Notes under the pieces: generated by a model
Told to the model about the DNA's origin: nothing
The model's database searches: none
The model's input: the letters and a program-made list of their open reading frames with translations, nothing else
NCBI GenBank assembly: GCA_964533965.1
Contig: CAZHNN010000038.1
Coordinates: 1-11,174 of the forward strand
Reading direction: 5' to 3'
Source of the DNA: RGIG3178 sp964533965
GTDB lineage: Bacteria; Bacillota; Clostridia; Christensenellales; QAND01
Length of the DNA: 11,174 nucleotides
Translations under genes and position numbers: made by a program
Part shown: one piece after another, positions 6,701-11,174 of the stretch
Layout of the letters: every line of letters starts with the position of its first letter
Numbering within the stretch: position 1 is the stretch's first letter

Positions 6701-7961
6701 CGGGCAGAAAATGCTCCGCAGCTTTTAAGAGTGCCACTGTCTCCACTTCCCCTGTATCACACCCAAAGGCTGCTTTGATGAGGTGTTCGCCATACCCTGT
6801 TACGGCGCATCGCCCGATCCGCGCGTCGGAAGGCATGTTCTTGTACAGATCACGCAACAAAGTTGCCACCACATCCAGGGGCTTTCCTTCGTTGTTTGTA
6901 TAGTGCGAATAGAGCAGCTTGTCATTCTTGTCGATCAGCACAGCCTTGCTGGTGGTAGAACCGACGTCCAGCCCAAGAAAACATTCCCCACTGTGATCCG
7001 CAAGCTCTGCCCAACGGACTGTATGCTTCCCATGGCGCGCCAGGAACCGCCCATATTCTTCTTCGTCCAAAAATAGCGGAGCGAGCCGCCCCTTGTCGTT
7101 CTCCTCGCGCATTTCACCTTTTTCGATCCTGATGAGAAGATCCTGGCAGGAGATTTCCTCCTTTTGTTTCTTCGCACATAAGGCTGCGCCAACGGCCACT
7201 GCAATTTGAGCATGCTCCGGCAGAATAACCAACGAATCATCCAGTCCAAGCGTCTTTTGAAACCGCAGCCGCAGCTGCGGTAAAAAATGAAGAGGGCCTC
7301 CCAAAAAGCCAACCCTTCCTTCTATTTTGCGTCCGCATGCGAGACCCCCTATGGTTTGGTTCACGATGGCCTGGAACACAGAGGCCGCAATGTCCTCCCT
7401 GGATGCGCCGTCGTTGAGAAGCGACTGGACATCGGTTTTGGCAAACACACCGCACCGTGCCGCGATGGGATAAATCGTTTTGGCGTGCTGCGCAAGCGCA
7501 TCGAGTCCTGCCGCATCCGTATTCAAAAGGATCGCCATCTGATCGATGAACGCGCCGGTACCGCCTGCGCAGATGCCGTTCATCCTTTGGTCAGTACCGT
7601 TTTGATAGAAGGTCACTTTGGCGTCTTCGCCGCCAAGCTCGATCAGAACGTCGACATCTCCTGCCTGTTCCATGGCGCGGCAGCCCGCTATCACCTCCTG
7701 CACGAAAGGCAGGCATAGCCGCTCCGAGAGGAAAAGGCCTCCGGAACCCGTAACAGCAACCTTCATGCAGGCCTCGCCAAACAAGGAATGCGTCTGGCGG
7801 ACGAACCGCTCCAGCGCGCTCCGTATGTCTGCATAATGCCTCTCATATCGGTGGTGGACAATGCGGTCTTCGCCGTCAATCACCGCGGCTTTAATGGTCG
7901 TTGACCCGATGTCCAGCCCAAGGTACAGCGAAGTACCCGCCTGCACTTTTATGTCTTCCAT
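3717..7961 (-). CDS. Fused double 2-hydroxyacyl-CoA dehydratase activator (BadF/HgdC ATPases + DUF2229 + HgdB-like region)
   Basis: A 1414-residue soluble protein. Two ASKHA ATPase domains of the BadF/BadG/BcrA/BcrD type (PF01869) lie at about 11-265 (GLDIGSTT at 15-22) and 325-590 (GLDVGSTT at 330-337). Each keeps the cysteine pair that bridges a [4Fe-4S] cluster between HgdC subunits: C131/C170 and C452/C491, both 39 residues apart. A Cys cluster follows (C612, C615, C619, C638), then a DUF2229-type region (about 670-960) with conserved Cys at 727, 752, 766, 769 and 940. The C-terminal part (about 1005-1400) is HgdB-like with further Cys (1063, 1098, 1325, 1327, 1357). Such activators use ATP to push one low-potential electron to a dehydratase or double-cubane-cluster partner. 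Long fusions of this kind are common in Clostridia and their substrate is unknown. No dehydratase partner lies beside it. The start at ATG 7961 has only a distant ribosome site (AGAGG, 14 nt upstream), and no other good start is seen. Confidence 0.88.
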   Translation of the reverse strand: MEDIKVQAGTSLYLGLDIGSTTIKAAVIDGEDRIVHHRYERHYADIRSALERFVRQTHSLFGEACMKVAVTGSGGLFLSERLCLPFVQEVIAGCRAMEQAGDVDVLIELGGEDAKVTFYQNGTDQRMNGICAGGTGAFIDQMAILLNTDAAGLDALAQHAKTIYPIAARCGVFAKTDVQSLLNDGASREDIAASVFQAIVNQTIGGLACGRKIEGRVGFLGGPLHFLPQLRLRFQKTLGLDDSLVILPEHAQIAVAVGAALCAKKQKEEISCQDLLIRIEKGEMREENDKGRLAPLFLDEEEYGRFLARHGKHTVRWAELADHSGECFLGLDVGSTTSKAVLIDKNDKLLYSHYTNNEGKPLDVVATLLRDLYKNMPSDARIGRCAVTGYGEHLIKAAFGCDTGEVETVALLKAAEHFLPGVECLLDIGGQDMKFLLVRDGIIENVVLNEACSSGCGSFVQTFAKSLNLGVDEFARLALFSQSPVDLGSRCTVFMNSKVKHAQKEGAGVSDISAGLCYSVIQNALNKVIRIRPAALGNRILVAGGTFLNDAILRCFENIVGKEVVRPDIAGLMGAFGAALIAKKTWKEGIQTTLIQKQALEAFSYATSNSSCGGCQNQCLLTVNKFSGGGAFVTGNRCERGTGKETGEDALNLYAYKYKRLFAYKPLPEHEAKRGTIGIPRALNMYENYPFWFTFLTGLRFRVELSPESTRKLYEAGLESIPSETACYPAKLVHGHIKALVDMGIKHIFYPCIPKEMNEVVGADNCYNCPIVTSYAQVIHANADALRQNGVRFRHPFLPYNDRKRLVQRLYEEFGDCGVTKQEIEQAVQAAIAEDLAYKREIQEKGRETAAWLKSKGKFGVVLSGRPYHLDPEINHGIPNLFASLGLAVLTEDSVARLGNVQRPLRVLDQWMYHSRLYEAADFVKGQDNLELVQLNSFSCGPDSIASEQAQEILQEAGKTHTVIKIDEVTNLGAVKIRIRSLKASMESRRGIRRAYAPKRTVKAMFTKPMREFHTILAPQMAPIHFELLQEALRSEGYRLEVLKEVTKEDIDMGLRYVNNDSCYPSVIIIGQLIRALQSGKYDVRKTSLMLSQTGGPCRASNYIGLLKKALGEAGFAHVPLISLNLLGLHENPGFSLTIQIVRKAMMAVLYGDLLMKLRLRTRPYELKKGASDEVYDHWMDICKRQLQKGFRREFTQNVRDIIEDFERIPIHDNKRTRVGLVGEIMVKYHPAANNNMAQFIEASGGELTVPDLMDFFLYCALDRVFERRTLSGSLAKEALARLLILYVEGYRNVMRKAMRGSDRYHPPNRIKELSKRAENILSLCTCAGEGWLLTAEMAELVEQGVPNIICMQPFACLPNHVSGRGMIKPLREMYPNANIVAVDYDPGASETNQINRIRLMMQRSVSDTAKPIG

Positions 7962-8094
7962 GCGTATCGTAATTTCCTCTTCCTTCCAAGACTAATAGAA
8001 GTATTCCATGGAAGGCCATGCTTATTCCCTGCGGGATCACATCTCCCTTGTTTTATCGCATGTTAACTTAATTATCTTTCACTTATACGAGAGC

Positions 8095-8121
8095 AAAAAA
8101 AAGGAAGGCTGCACGCCTTCC
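8095..8121 (-). terminator. Intrinsic terminator downstream of spo0A
   Basis: On the minus strand GGAAGGC pairs perfectly with GCCTTCC around a five-base loop and is followed by eight T. It lies about 105 bases after the spo0A stop and separates it from the activator gene. Confidence 0.9.
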
Positions 8122-8138
8122 TATATAAAAACTCTTTT

Positions 8139-8243
8139 TTATCCGTCTATCGGATTGTCTTTGCGGAATATCACCCGAGCGCCTTTTGGCAGCTCGATCT
8201 GCTGCTTACTCTCACCGTTACGCAGGTCACGAGCCCATGAAAT
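8139..8243 (-). pseudogene. Coding-like 34-codon fragment without a start, after spo0A
   Basis: Between the spo0A stop and its terminator a minus-strand frame, one base off the spo0A frame, stays open for 34 codons and ends in TAA at 8139-8141. It includes NGESKQQIELPKGARVIFRK, which has the residue mix of real protein. A TGA at 8244-8246 closes it upstream and no ATG or GTG with a ribosome site lies inside. It may be the decayed tail of a lost gene. The GE..-IELPK pattern faintly recalls the C-terminal part of phosphohexomutases, but I give that little weight. Chance is also possible. Confidence 0.25.
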
Positions 8244-9057
8244 TCATTTTCGACTTGGCAAGGAAAAGCTTTGTCAACACAGAGATGAACTCTCCGTTGG
8301 ATGGCTTGTATTGATGAGAAAATGCATTGATTTTAAAAATTCTGTTCAAATCCATCAGCTTGCCGCTCTTCCATGCCACATCAATGGAATGGCGGATCGA
8401 ATGTTCCACGTTTGCCGGGGTCGTACTGCACCGCCTGGCAATCTCCGGATACAGTTCTTTTGTCAGGCTGAATATATACGAAGAATTTTGTTTTACCAAT
8501 TCTACAGCCGAGCAAAGAAACAGGAAGCCCTTCGTGTGCGGAGAAATGCCGACGTTCATGAAGATTGTTTCAAGTTCCAGGTTTTCGGATTGCTGAGGCT
8601 CCATCTGATGTACATGCTCAATCTGACGCGCTGGTTCCTTCTTGTCGGGCTCCTGCTGTTTAGTTGAAACGGGATCCCGTATGGTCAGAATGCTCATGAT
8701 CCTGTCATGCAGATCCACCATGCTGAAAGGCTTTGCCATGTAATAAATGGCGCCATATTCGCAGGCTCTCTTGATGATGGCCTCATGGTTGAGGGAGGAT
8801 AAGACGATGACTTCCGGCTTGTTTTCATATTCATTTTCCTTTAGATGTTCAAGCAGGACAAACCCATCCGCATGCGGCATCACAAGATCCAATATGATCA
8901 AGTCCGGCATGCCGTCCTCAAACATCTCAATTGCTTTCAAGGAATTCTGCGCTATCCAGCTGATTTCAATATCCTTCTTCATATTGAAAAAGCTTTTAAT
9001 GGATTGCGACAACTGGACATTATCTTCGACCAACATCACATGAAAGCGCTTTTCCAT
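8227..9057 (-). CDS. spo0A: Sporulation master response regulator Spo0A
   Basis: A 276-residue two-domain response regulator. The receiver domain (about 5-125) has E11/D12, the phospho-acceptor D57 in LIILDLVMP, S87 and K109 in AKPF. A long Gln/Glu/Lys-rich linker follows (about 130-165). The C-terminal domain (about 168-276) carries the Spo0A hallmark segments: GISPHTKGFLFL, LYPEIARRCSTTPANVEHSIRH (recognition-helix region), IDVAWKSG and KPSNGEFI. Phosphorylated Spo0A binds TGTCGAA-type boxes and starts sporulation in Bacillota. The frame can open at TTG 9081 (284 residues), but ATG 9057 has AGCAGG 8 nt upstream and fits the usual Spo0A N-terminus, so I prefer it. The gene is monocistronic with its own promoter and terminator. 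The common neighbour spoIVB is absent. The first acidic-pocket residue is Glu instead of the Asp found in Bacillus subtilis Spo0A. Confidence 0.95.
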   Translation of the reverse strand: MEKRFHVMLVEDNVQLSQSIKSFFNMKKDIEISWIAQNSLKAIEMFEDGMPDLIILDLVMPHADGFVLLEHLKENEYENKPEVIVLSSLNHEAIIKRACEYGAIYYMAKPFSMVDLHDRIMSILTIRDPVSTKQQEPDKKEPARQIEHVHQMEPQQSENLELETIFMNVGISPHTKGFLFLCSAVELVKQNSSYIFSLTKELYPEIARRCSTTPANVEHSIRHSIDVAWKSGKLMDLNRIFKINAFSHQYKPSNGEFISVLTKLFLAKSKMNFMGS

Positions 9058-9090
9058 CCCATCTACCTGCTCTTTATTCAATTTCCATAT

Positions 9091-9099
9091 AGTATACCA
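9091..9099 (-). promoter_or_regulatory. Extended -10 promoter of spo0A
   Basis: On the minus strand TGGTATACT gives TG-n-TATACT, a good extended -10 for the vegetative sigma factor. The -35 region at the normal distance is poor (ATCACA). I looked for a sigma-H type promoter, often present at spo0A, and found no AGGAWWW/GAAT pair with correct spacing. Confidence 0.5.
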
Positions 9100-9103
9100 T
9101 ATT

Positions 9104-9130
9104 TGCTTTACCTTGTGATATGGTAAAGCA
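9104..9130. promoter_or_regulatory. Perfect 9-base inverted repeat upstream of spo0A, candidate operator
   Basis: Plus-strand TGCTTTACC and GGTAAAGCA are exact reverse complements separated by nine bases. The element covers the expected -35 region of the spo0A promoter, so a bound protein would affect spo0A expression. It lacks a T-run on either strand and is not a terminator. Confidence 0.5.
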
Positions 9131-9168
9131 TTAATTTTATATGCCTTAAAAAAGTTTTTAAAGGCCTC

Positions 9169-9197
9169 TTGACGAACAAACTAATGTTCGTTAGTAT
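9169..9197 (+). promoter_or_regulatory. Promoter of the membrane protein/TetR/flavoprotein operon
   Basis: TTGACG (9169-9174) and TAGTAT (9192-9197) are 17 bases apart, a near-consensus sigma-A arrangement, about 33 bases before the first start codon. The inverted repeat at 9181-9215 covers the -10 element and start point. Confidence 0.7.
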
Positions 9198-9215
9198 ATA
9201 GCTAACGATCATTAG
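9181..9215. promoter_or_regulatory. Probable TetR-family operator
   Basis: CTAATGTTCGTTAG (9181-9194) and CTAACGATCATTAG (9202-9215) form an inverted repeat with 13 of 14 matching bases and a 7-base spacer. Each half is itself nearly palindromic, so it could hold two dimers whose centres are 21 bases apart. It covers the -10 and start site of the operon that encodes a TetR regulator, which suggests autorepression. Confidence 0.72.
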
Positions 9216-9229
9216 TTAGGAGCTTGCGT

Positions 9230-9619
9230 ATGCTACATCTGTCTTGGAGCAATCCCTTCTCGGTACTAACGCTGCTGTTGATAGTATCTTTGGCCTTGTT
9301 CATTGCGTTGTCGTGGAAACGCCGAAATCGCATCACGAAATGGGGTCGCCTGATCGCACTGTTTATCATCACCGGAATGGCGGTCAGCGCCTTCTGTGCA
9401 ATGCGCGATGGCTATGCAACATCCTCCGCGCTTTTTGCGATGAACAGTGCTCAATCCATTGTTTGCTCGATCGCAGGCGGTGTCATCATCCTTTCCGGTA
9501 TGCTTTGCCTGTTTTTAAAGAAGCAAGAGCATAGAAGGTTCGCCTTCTTTACCATATCGATGCTGTTCGCCATACAAGTATTGACGATAGAGGCTTCGCG
9601 CCTGTCGATTTTGCTGTGA
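9230..9619 (+). CDS. Small four-helix membrane protein of unknown function
   Basis: A 129-residue hydrophobic protein with four predicted membrane helices (about 10-28, 40-57, 76-96 and 104-120). A basic loop lies between helices 1 and 2 (WKRRNR) and another between 3 and 4 (KKQEHRR), so by the positive-inside rule both loops and probably not the termini face the cytoplasm. I recognise no family motif. The frame can open at TTG 9224, but GGAG (9219-9222) lies 7 nt before ATG 9230 and only one base before TTG, so ATG is chosen. It is the first gene behind the operator-controlled promoter and ends 8 bases before the TetR gene, so it is co-transcribed with it. It may be the conserved partner or target of that regulator, for example a small exporter or sensor subunit, but this is a guess. 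Confidence 0.8.
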   Translation: MLHLSWSNPFSVLTLLLIVSLALFIALSWKRRNRITKWGRLIALFIITGMAVSAFCAMRDGYATSSALFAMNSAQSIVCSIAGGVIILSGMLCLFLKKQEHRRFAFFTISMLFAIQVLTIEASRLSILL

Positions 9620-9627
9620 GGTGCAGG

Positions 9628-10269
9628 ATGAACACAAGAGAAAAAATCTTGATGGAAGCTCTGAGTCTGTTTTCAAACAGGGGGTATGACTCTGTGTCCG
9701 TGCGCGATATTGCGCAGGCGGTCGGCATCAAAGAGAGCTCGCTGTACAACCATTTCAGGAACAAACAGGATATCTTCGACACGATCCTAAATGAATATTC
9801 CGGTAGGATGGAATCGTTCTTCCATTCGATGAAGCTTACGGGGGATGATAGGCAGTTTATGGTCGATGACAGAACGGTCAATATGTATCGGCAAATGACG
9901 AATCAACAATTCGCATTCATCGCGGGACAAATCTTCGATTTCTACTTTACCGACGAACTCAACGTCAAGTTTCGCAGGCTGCTCACCATAGAGCAATATC
10001 GCAATGAACACATCGGAAAGCTGTTTCGCGATCTTTCCTTTGACAGCGCGATACAGTTTCAATCCTCGCTGTTTGCTGCCCTGATGGAAGCGGGCGCCTT
10101 CAAAAAATGCGATCCGGAAATGCTGGCGCTGGCCTTCTTCTCCCCAATTTTTTTGATCTTCTATAAATTCGACAACGACGAGAAGAGCTTACAGGAGGCA
10201 AAAACGCTGTTCATGCGACACATCGATCATTTCGACAAAACGTACGGCAGTCTCAACGAGGCCAAATAA
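9628..10269 (+). CDS. TetR/AcrR-family transcriptional regulator
   Basis: A 213-residue protein with an N-terminal TetR helix-turn-helix domain (about 3-50; PF00440). The segments REKILMEALSLFSNRGYDSV and VRDIAQAVGIKESSLYNHFR followed by NKQDIF show the usual spacing of helix 1, the turn and the recognition helix. The remaining 160 residues are helical and variable, as expected for the ligand-binding and dimer domain; the ligand cannot be inferred. Start ATG 9628 has GAGG six bases upstream; GTG 9616 would overlap the previous gene and lacks a ribosome site. It is the second gene of a three-gene unit, between the membrane protein (8-base gap) and the flavoprotein (33-base gap). The inverted repeat at 9181-9215 is the likely binding site, giving negative autoregulation relieved by an unknown signal. 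Confidence 0.92.
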   Translation: MNTREKILMEALSLFSNRGYDSVSVRDIAQAVGIKESSLYNHFRNKQDIFDTILNEYSGRMESFFHSMKLTGDDRQFMVDDRTVNMYRQMTNQQFAFIAGQIFDFYFTDELNVKFRRLLTIEQYRNEHIGKLFRDLSFDSAIQFQSSLFAALMEAGAFKKCDPEMLALAFFSPIFLIFYKFDNDEKSLQEAKTLFMRHIDHFDKTYGSLNEAK

Positions 10270-10302
10270 TCAACTATAAGCAATAGAAAGAGGCAATTTA
10301 TT

Positions 10303-11013
10303 ATGAAAATCACTGTCATCAACGGAAATATGCACCACGGTAGTACCTGGCATTGCAAAGATCAGTTTATGCAGGAGTTGGCGCGCTACGGTTCTTTGGA
10401 AGTATCGGAATTTTCCCTGCCGAAAGATATGCCTCATTTCTGCACAGGTTGCTTCTCCTGCATCTACAACGGCGAGCAAACCTGTCCTCACGCAGTACAA
10501 GTGAGCCCTATCGTCGAAGCCTTGTTGCAAGCGGATGTCATCGTGATGACTTCGCCTGTCTATGGCATGGATGTGAGCGGTCAGCTCAAAGCGCTGCTCG
10601 ATCATCTCTGTTTCATGTGGATGAGCCACAGGCCAAATCCCGGCATGTTCCAAAAGGTTGGCGTAACGTTTGTCACAACCGCCGGTGTCGGTGCAGGCCA
10701 TACGACAAAGACAATGCGGAACAGCCTTAAATTCTGGGGTGTCAAGCGCTTATTTTCCTTCAAATATGCGGTTGCCGCCAGCAAATGGAGCGAAGTTTCC
10801 GATAAAAAGCTAACCGCTATTAAAAAGGAAACCGCCGTTATGGCCAAACGCGTAGCAAAGGCGGTTGAACGCCGCAACAAATTGTCCTCTCCGTTATTTA
10901 CAAAATTCTTCTTCACCATGATGACCGGCATGATGAAAAAGAACACCTGGAATTCAACCGACCGCAACCATTGGCAAACGCAGGGTTGGCTCTCCGGCAG
11001 CAAGCCATTCTGA
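10303..11013 (+). CDS. Flavodoxin-fold NAD(P)H/FMN reductase with a four-Cys Fe-S-type motif
   Basis: A 236-residue protein. The N-terminal strand and loop MKITVINGNMHHGST (1-15) matches the FMN-phosphate loop of the NADPH-dependent FMN reductase family (PF03358). SPVYGMDVSGQLKALLDH (about 84-101) is the second flavin-binding segment. FCTGCFSCIYNGEQTCP places cysteines at 47, 50, 53 and 61, a C-x2-C-x2-C-x7-C pattern like the compact cluster motif of iron-sulfur flavoproteins (Isf). The protein may therefore pass electrons between FMN and a [4Fe-4S] cluster, though some relatives keep cysteines without a cluster. The C-terminal tail (WNSTDRNHWQTQGWL) is seen in related reductases. AGAGG lies 9 nt before the ATG. 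As the third gene behind a TetR operator it may detoxify or reduce the compound sensed by the regulator. The substrate is unknown. Confidence 0.88.
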   Translation: MKITVINGNMHHGSTWHCKDQFMQELARYGSLEVSEFSLPKDMPHFCTGCFSCIYNGEQTCPHAVQVSPIVEALLQADVIVMTSPVYGMDVSGQLKALLDHLCFMWMSHRPNPGMFQKVGVTFVTTAGVGAGHTTKTMRNSLKFWGVKRLFSFKYAVAASKWSEVSDKKLTAIKKETAVMAKRVAKAVERRNKLSSPLFTKFFFTMMTGMMKKNTWNSTDRNHWQTQGWLSGSKPF

Positions 11014-11060
11014 GCTCGGCACGGCGCATAACAGAAGGGTAAAAACTATACGACAAAGAC

Positions 11061-11093
11061 AAAGCCCTTGAAACGATGATTTCAAGGGCTTTT
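11061..11093. terminator. Bidirectional-type terminator between the flavoprotein gene and tRNA-Val
   Basis: AAAGCCCTTGAAA and TTTCAAGGGCTTT are complementary over 13 bases around a six-base loop. On the plus strand the stem leads into TTTTCTTTT, a good end for the operon. On the minus strand it follows the tRNA by only a few bases and leads into a weaker T-rich tract, so it probably ends both transcripts. Confidence 0.85.
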
Positions 11094-11097
11094 CTTT

Positions 11098-11173
11098 TGG
11101 TGGTCTGTACTGGACTCGAACCAGTGACCCCATCGATGTGAACGATGTGCTCTACCAACTGAGCCAACAGACC
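11098..11173 (-). tRNA. tRNA-Val (anticodon CAC)
   Basis: A complete 76-base cloverleaf on the minus strand. The acceptor stem is GGTCTGT/ACAGACC with an encoded ACCA end. The D arm is GCTC/GAGC, the anticodon stem CATCG/CGATG with loop TTCACAT (anticodon CAC, reading GTG valine codons), the variable loop GGGTC, and the T arm ACTGG/CCAGT with loop TTCGAGT. All stems pair. The gene ends one base before the window edge and converges on the flavoprotein operon. Confidence 0.97.
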
Positions 11174-11174
11174 G

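Noticed and set aside
8008..8667. A 219-codon plus-strand frame across the terminator and the 3' half of spo0A
   Set aside because: It is antisense to a certain Spo0A and reads through a terminator hairpin.
9143..9164. AT-rich inverted repeat GCCTTAAAAA/TTTTTAAAGGC as a terminator
   Set aside because: It lies between two divergent genes, where no transcript needs to end, and is probably promoter-region sequence.

Overview
The window looks like a draft-genome piece of an endospore-forming clostridial Bacillota. A recognisable Spo0A is the strongest indication. The large fused 2-hydroxyacyl-CoA dehydratase activator, strong AGGAGG-type ribosome binding sites and hairpin-plus-U-tract terminators fit an anaerobic Firmicute. 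I cannot name a species. A run of exactly 100 N (2177-2276) marks an assembly gap.

Left half, minus strand, read from 3716 down to 1: a Tad (tight adherence, type IVc) pilus locus. A sigma-A-like promoter (about 3591-3619) is followed by a clear class I cyclic-di-GMP (GEMM-I) riboswitch aptamer (about 3447-3525), an intrinsic terminator (3367-3396) and then the gene for a CpaA/TadV-type prepilin peptidase. Downstream is a tandem array of Flp pilin genes (four sequenced or nearly so, plus one interrupted by the gap), a frame-damaged pilin-like remnant, a strong GAAA-capped hairpin, a TadE-like minor pilin and a TadG-like protein that runs off the left edge. The rest of the Tad machine (TadA ATPase, TadB/C platform, secretin or its Gram-positive substitute) is not in the window and presumably lies further left.

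Middle, minus strand: a 1414-residue protein with two complete BadF/BcrA/HgdC-type activator ATPase domains fused to DUF2229 and HgdB-like regions (3717-7961). Upstream is spo0A (8227-9057) with its own terminator. These are separate transcription units from the pilus operon.

Right part, plus strand: a probable three-gene operon with a small four-helix membrane protein, a TetR-family regulator and a flavodoxin-fold reductase carrying a four-cysteine Fe-S-type motif. It is driven by a promoter overlapped by a long near-perfect inverted repeat, the expected TetR operator. A bidirectional-looking terminator and a complete tRNA-Val(CAC) on the minus strand close the window.

The most notable feature is the leader of the pilus operon. 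The c-di-GMP aptamer, a terminator and a second stem able to mask both the ribosome binding site and the start codon of the prepilin peptidase stand in series. The second messenger may therefore control pilin maturation and pilin supply at both transcription and translation. The genes as a set link surface attachment (Tad pilus, c-di-GMP) with a lifestyle regulator (Spo0A), but no direct link between the two is proven by the sequence.
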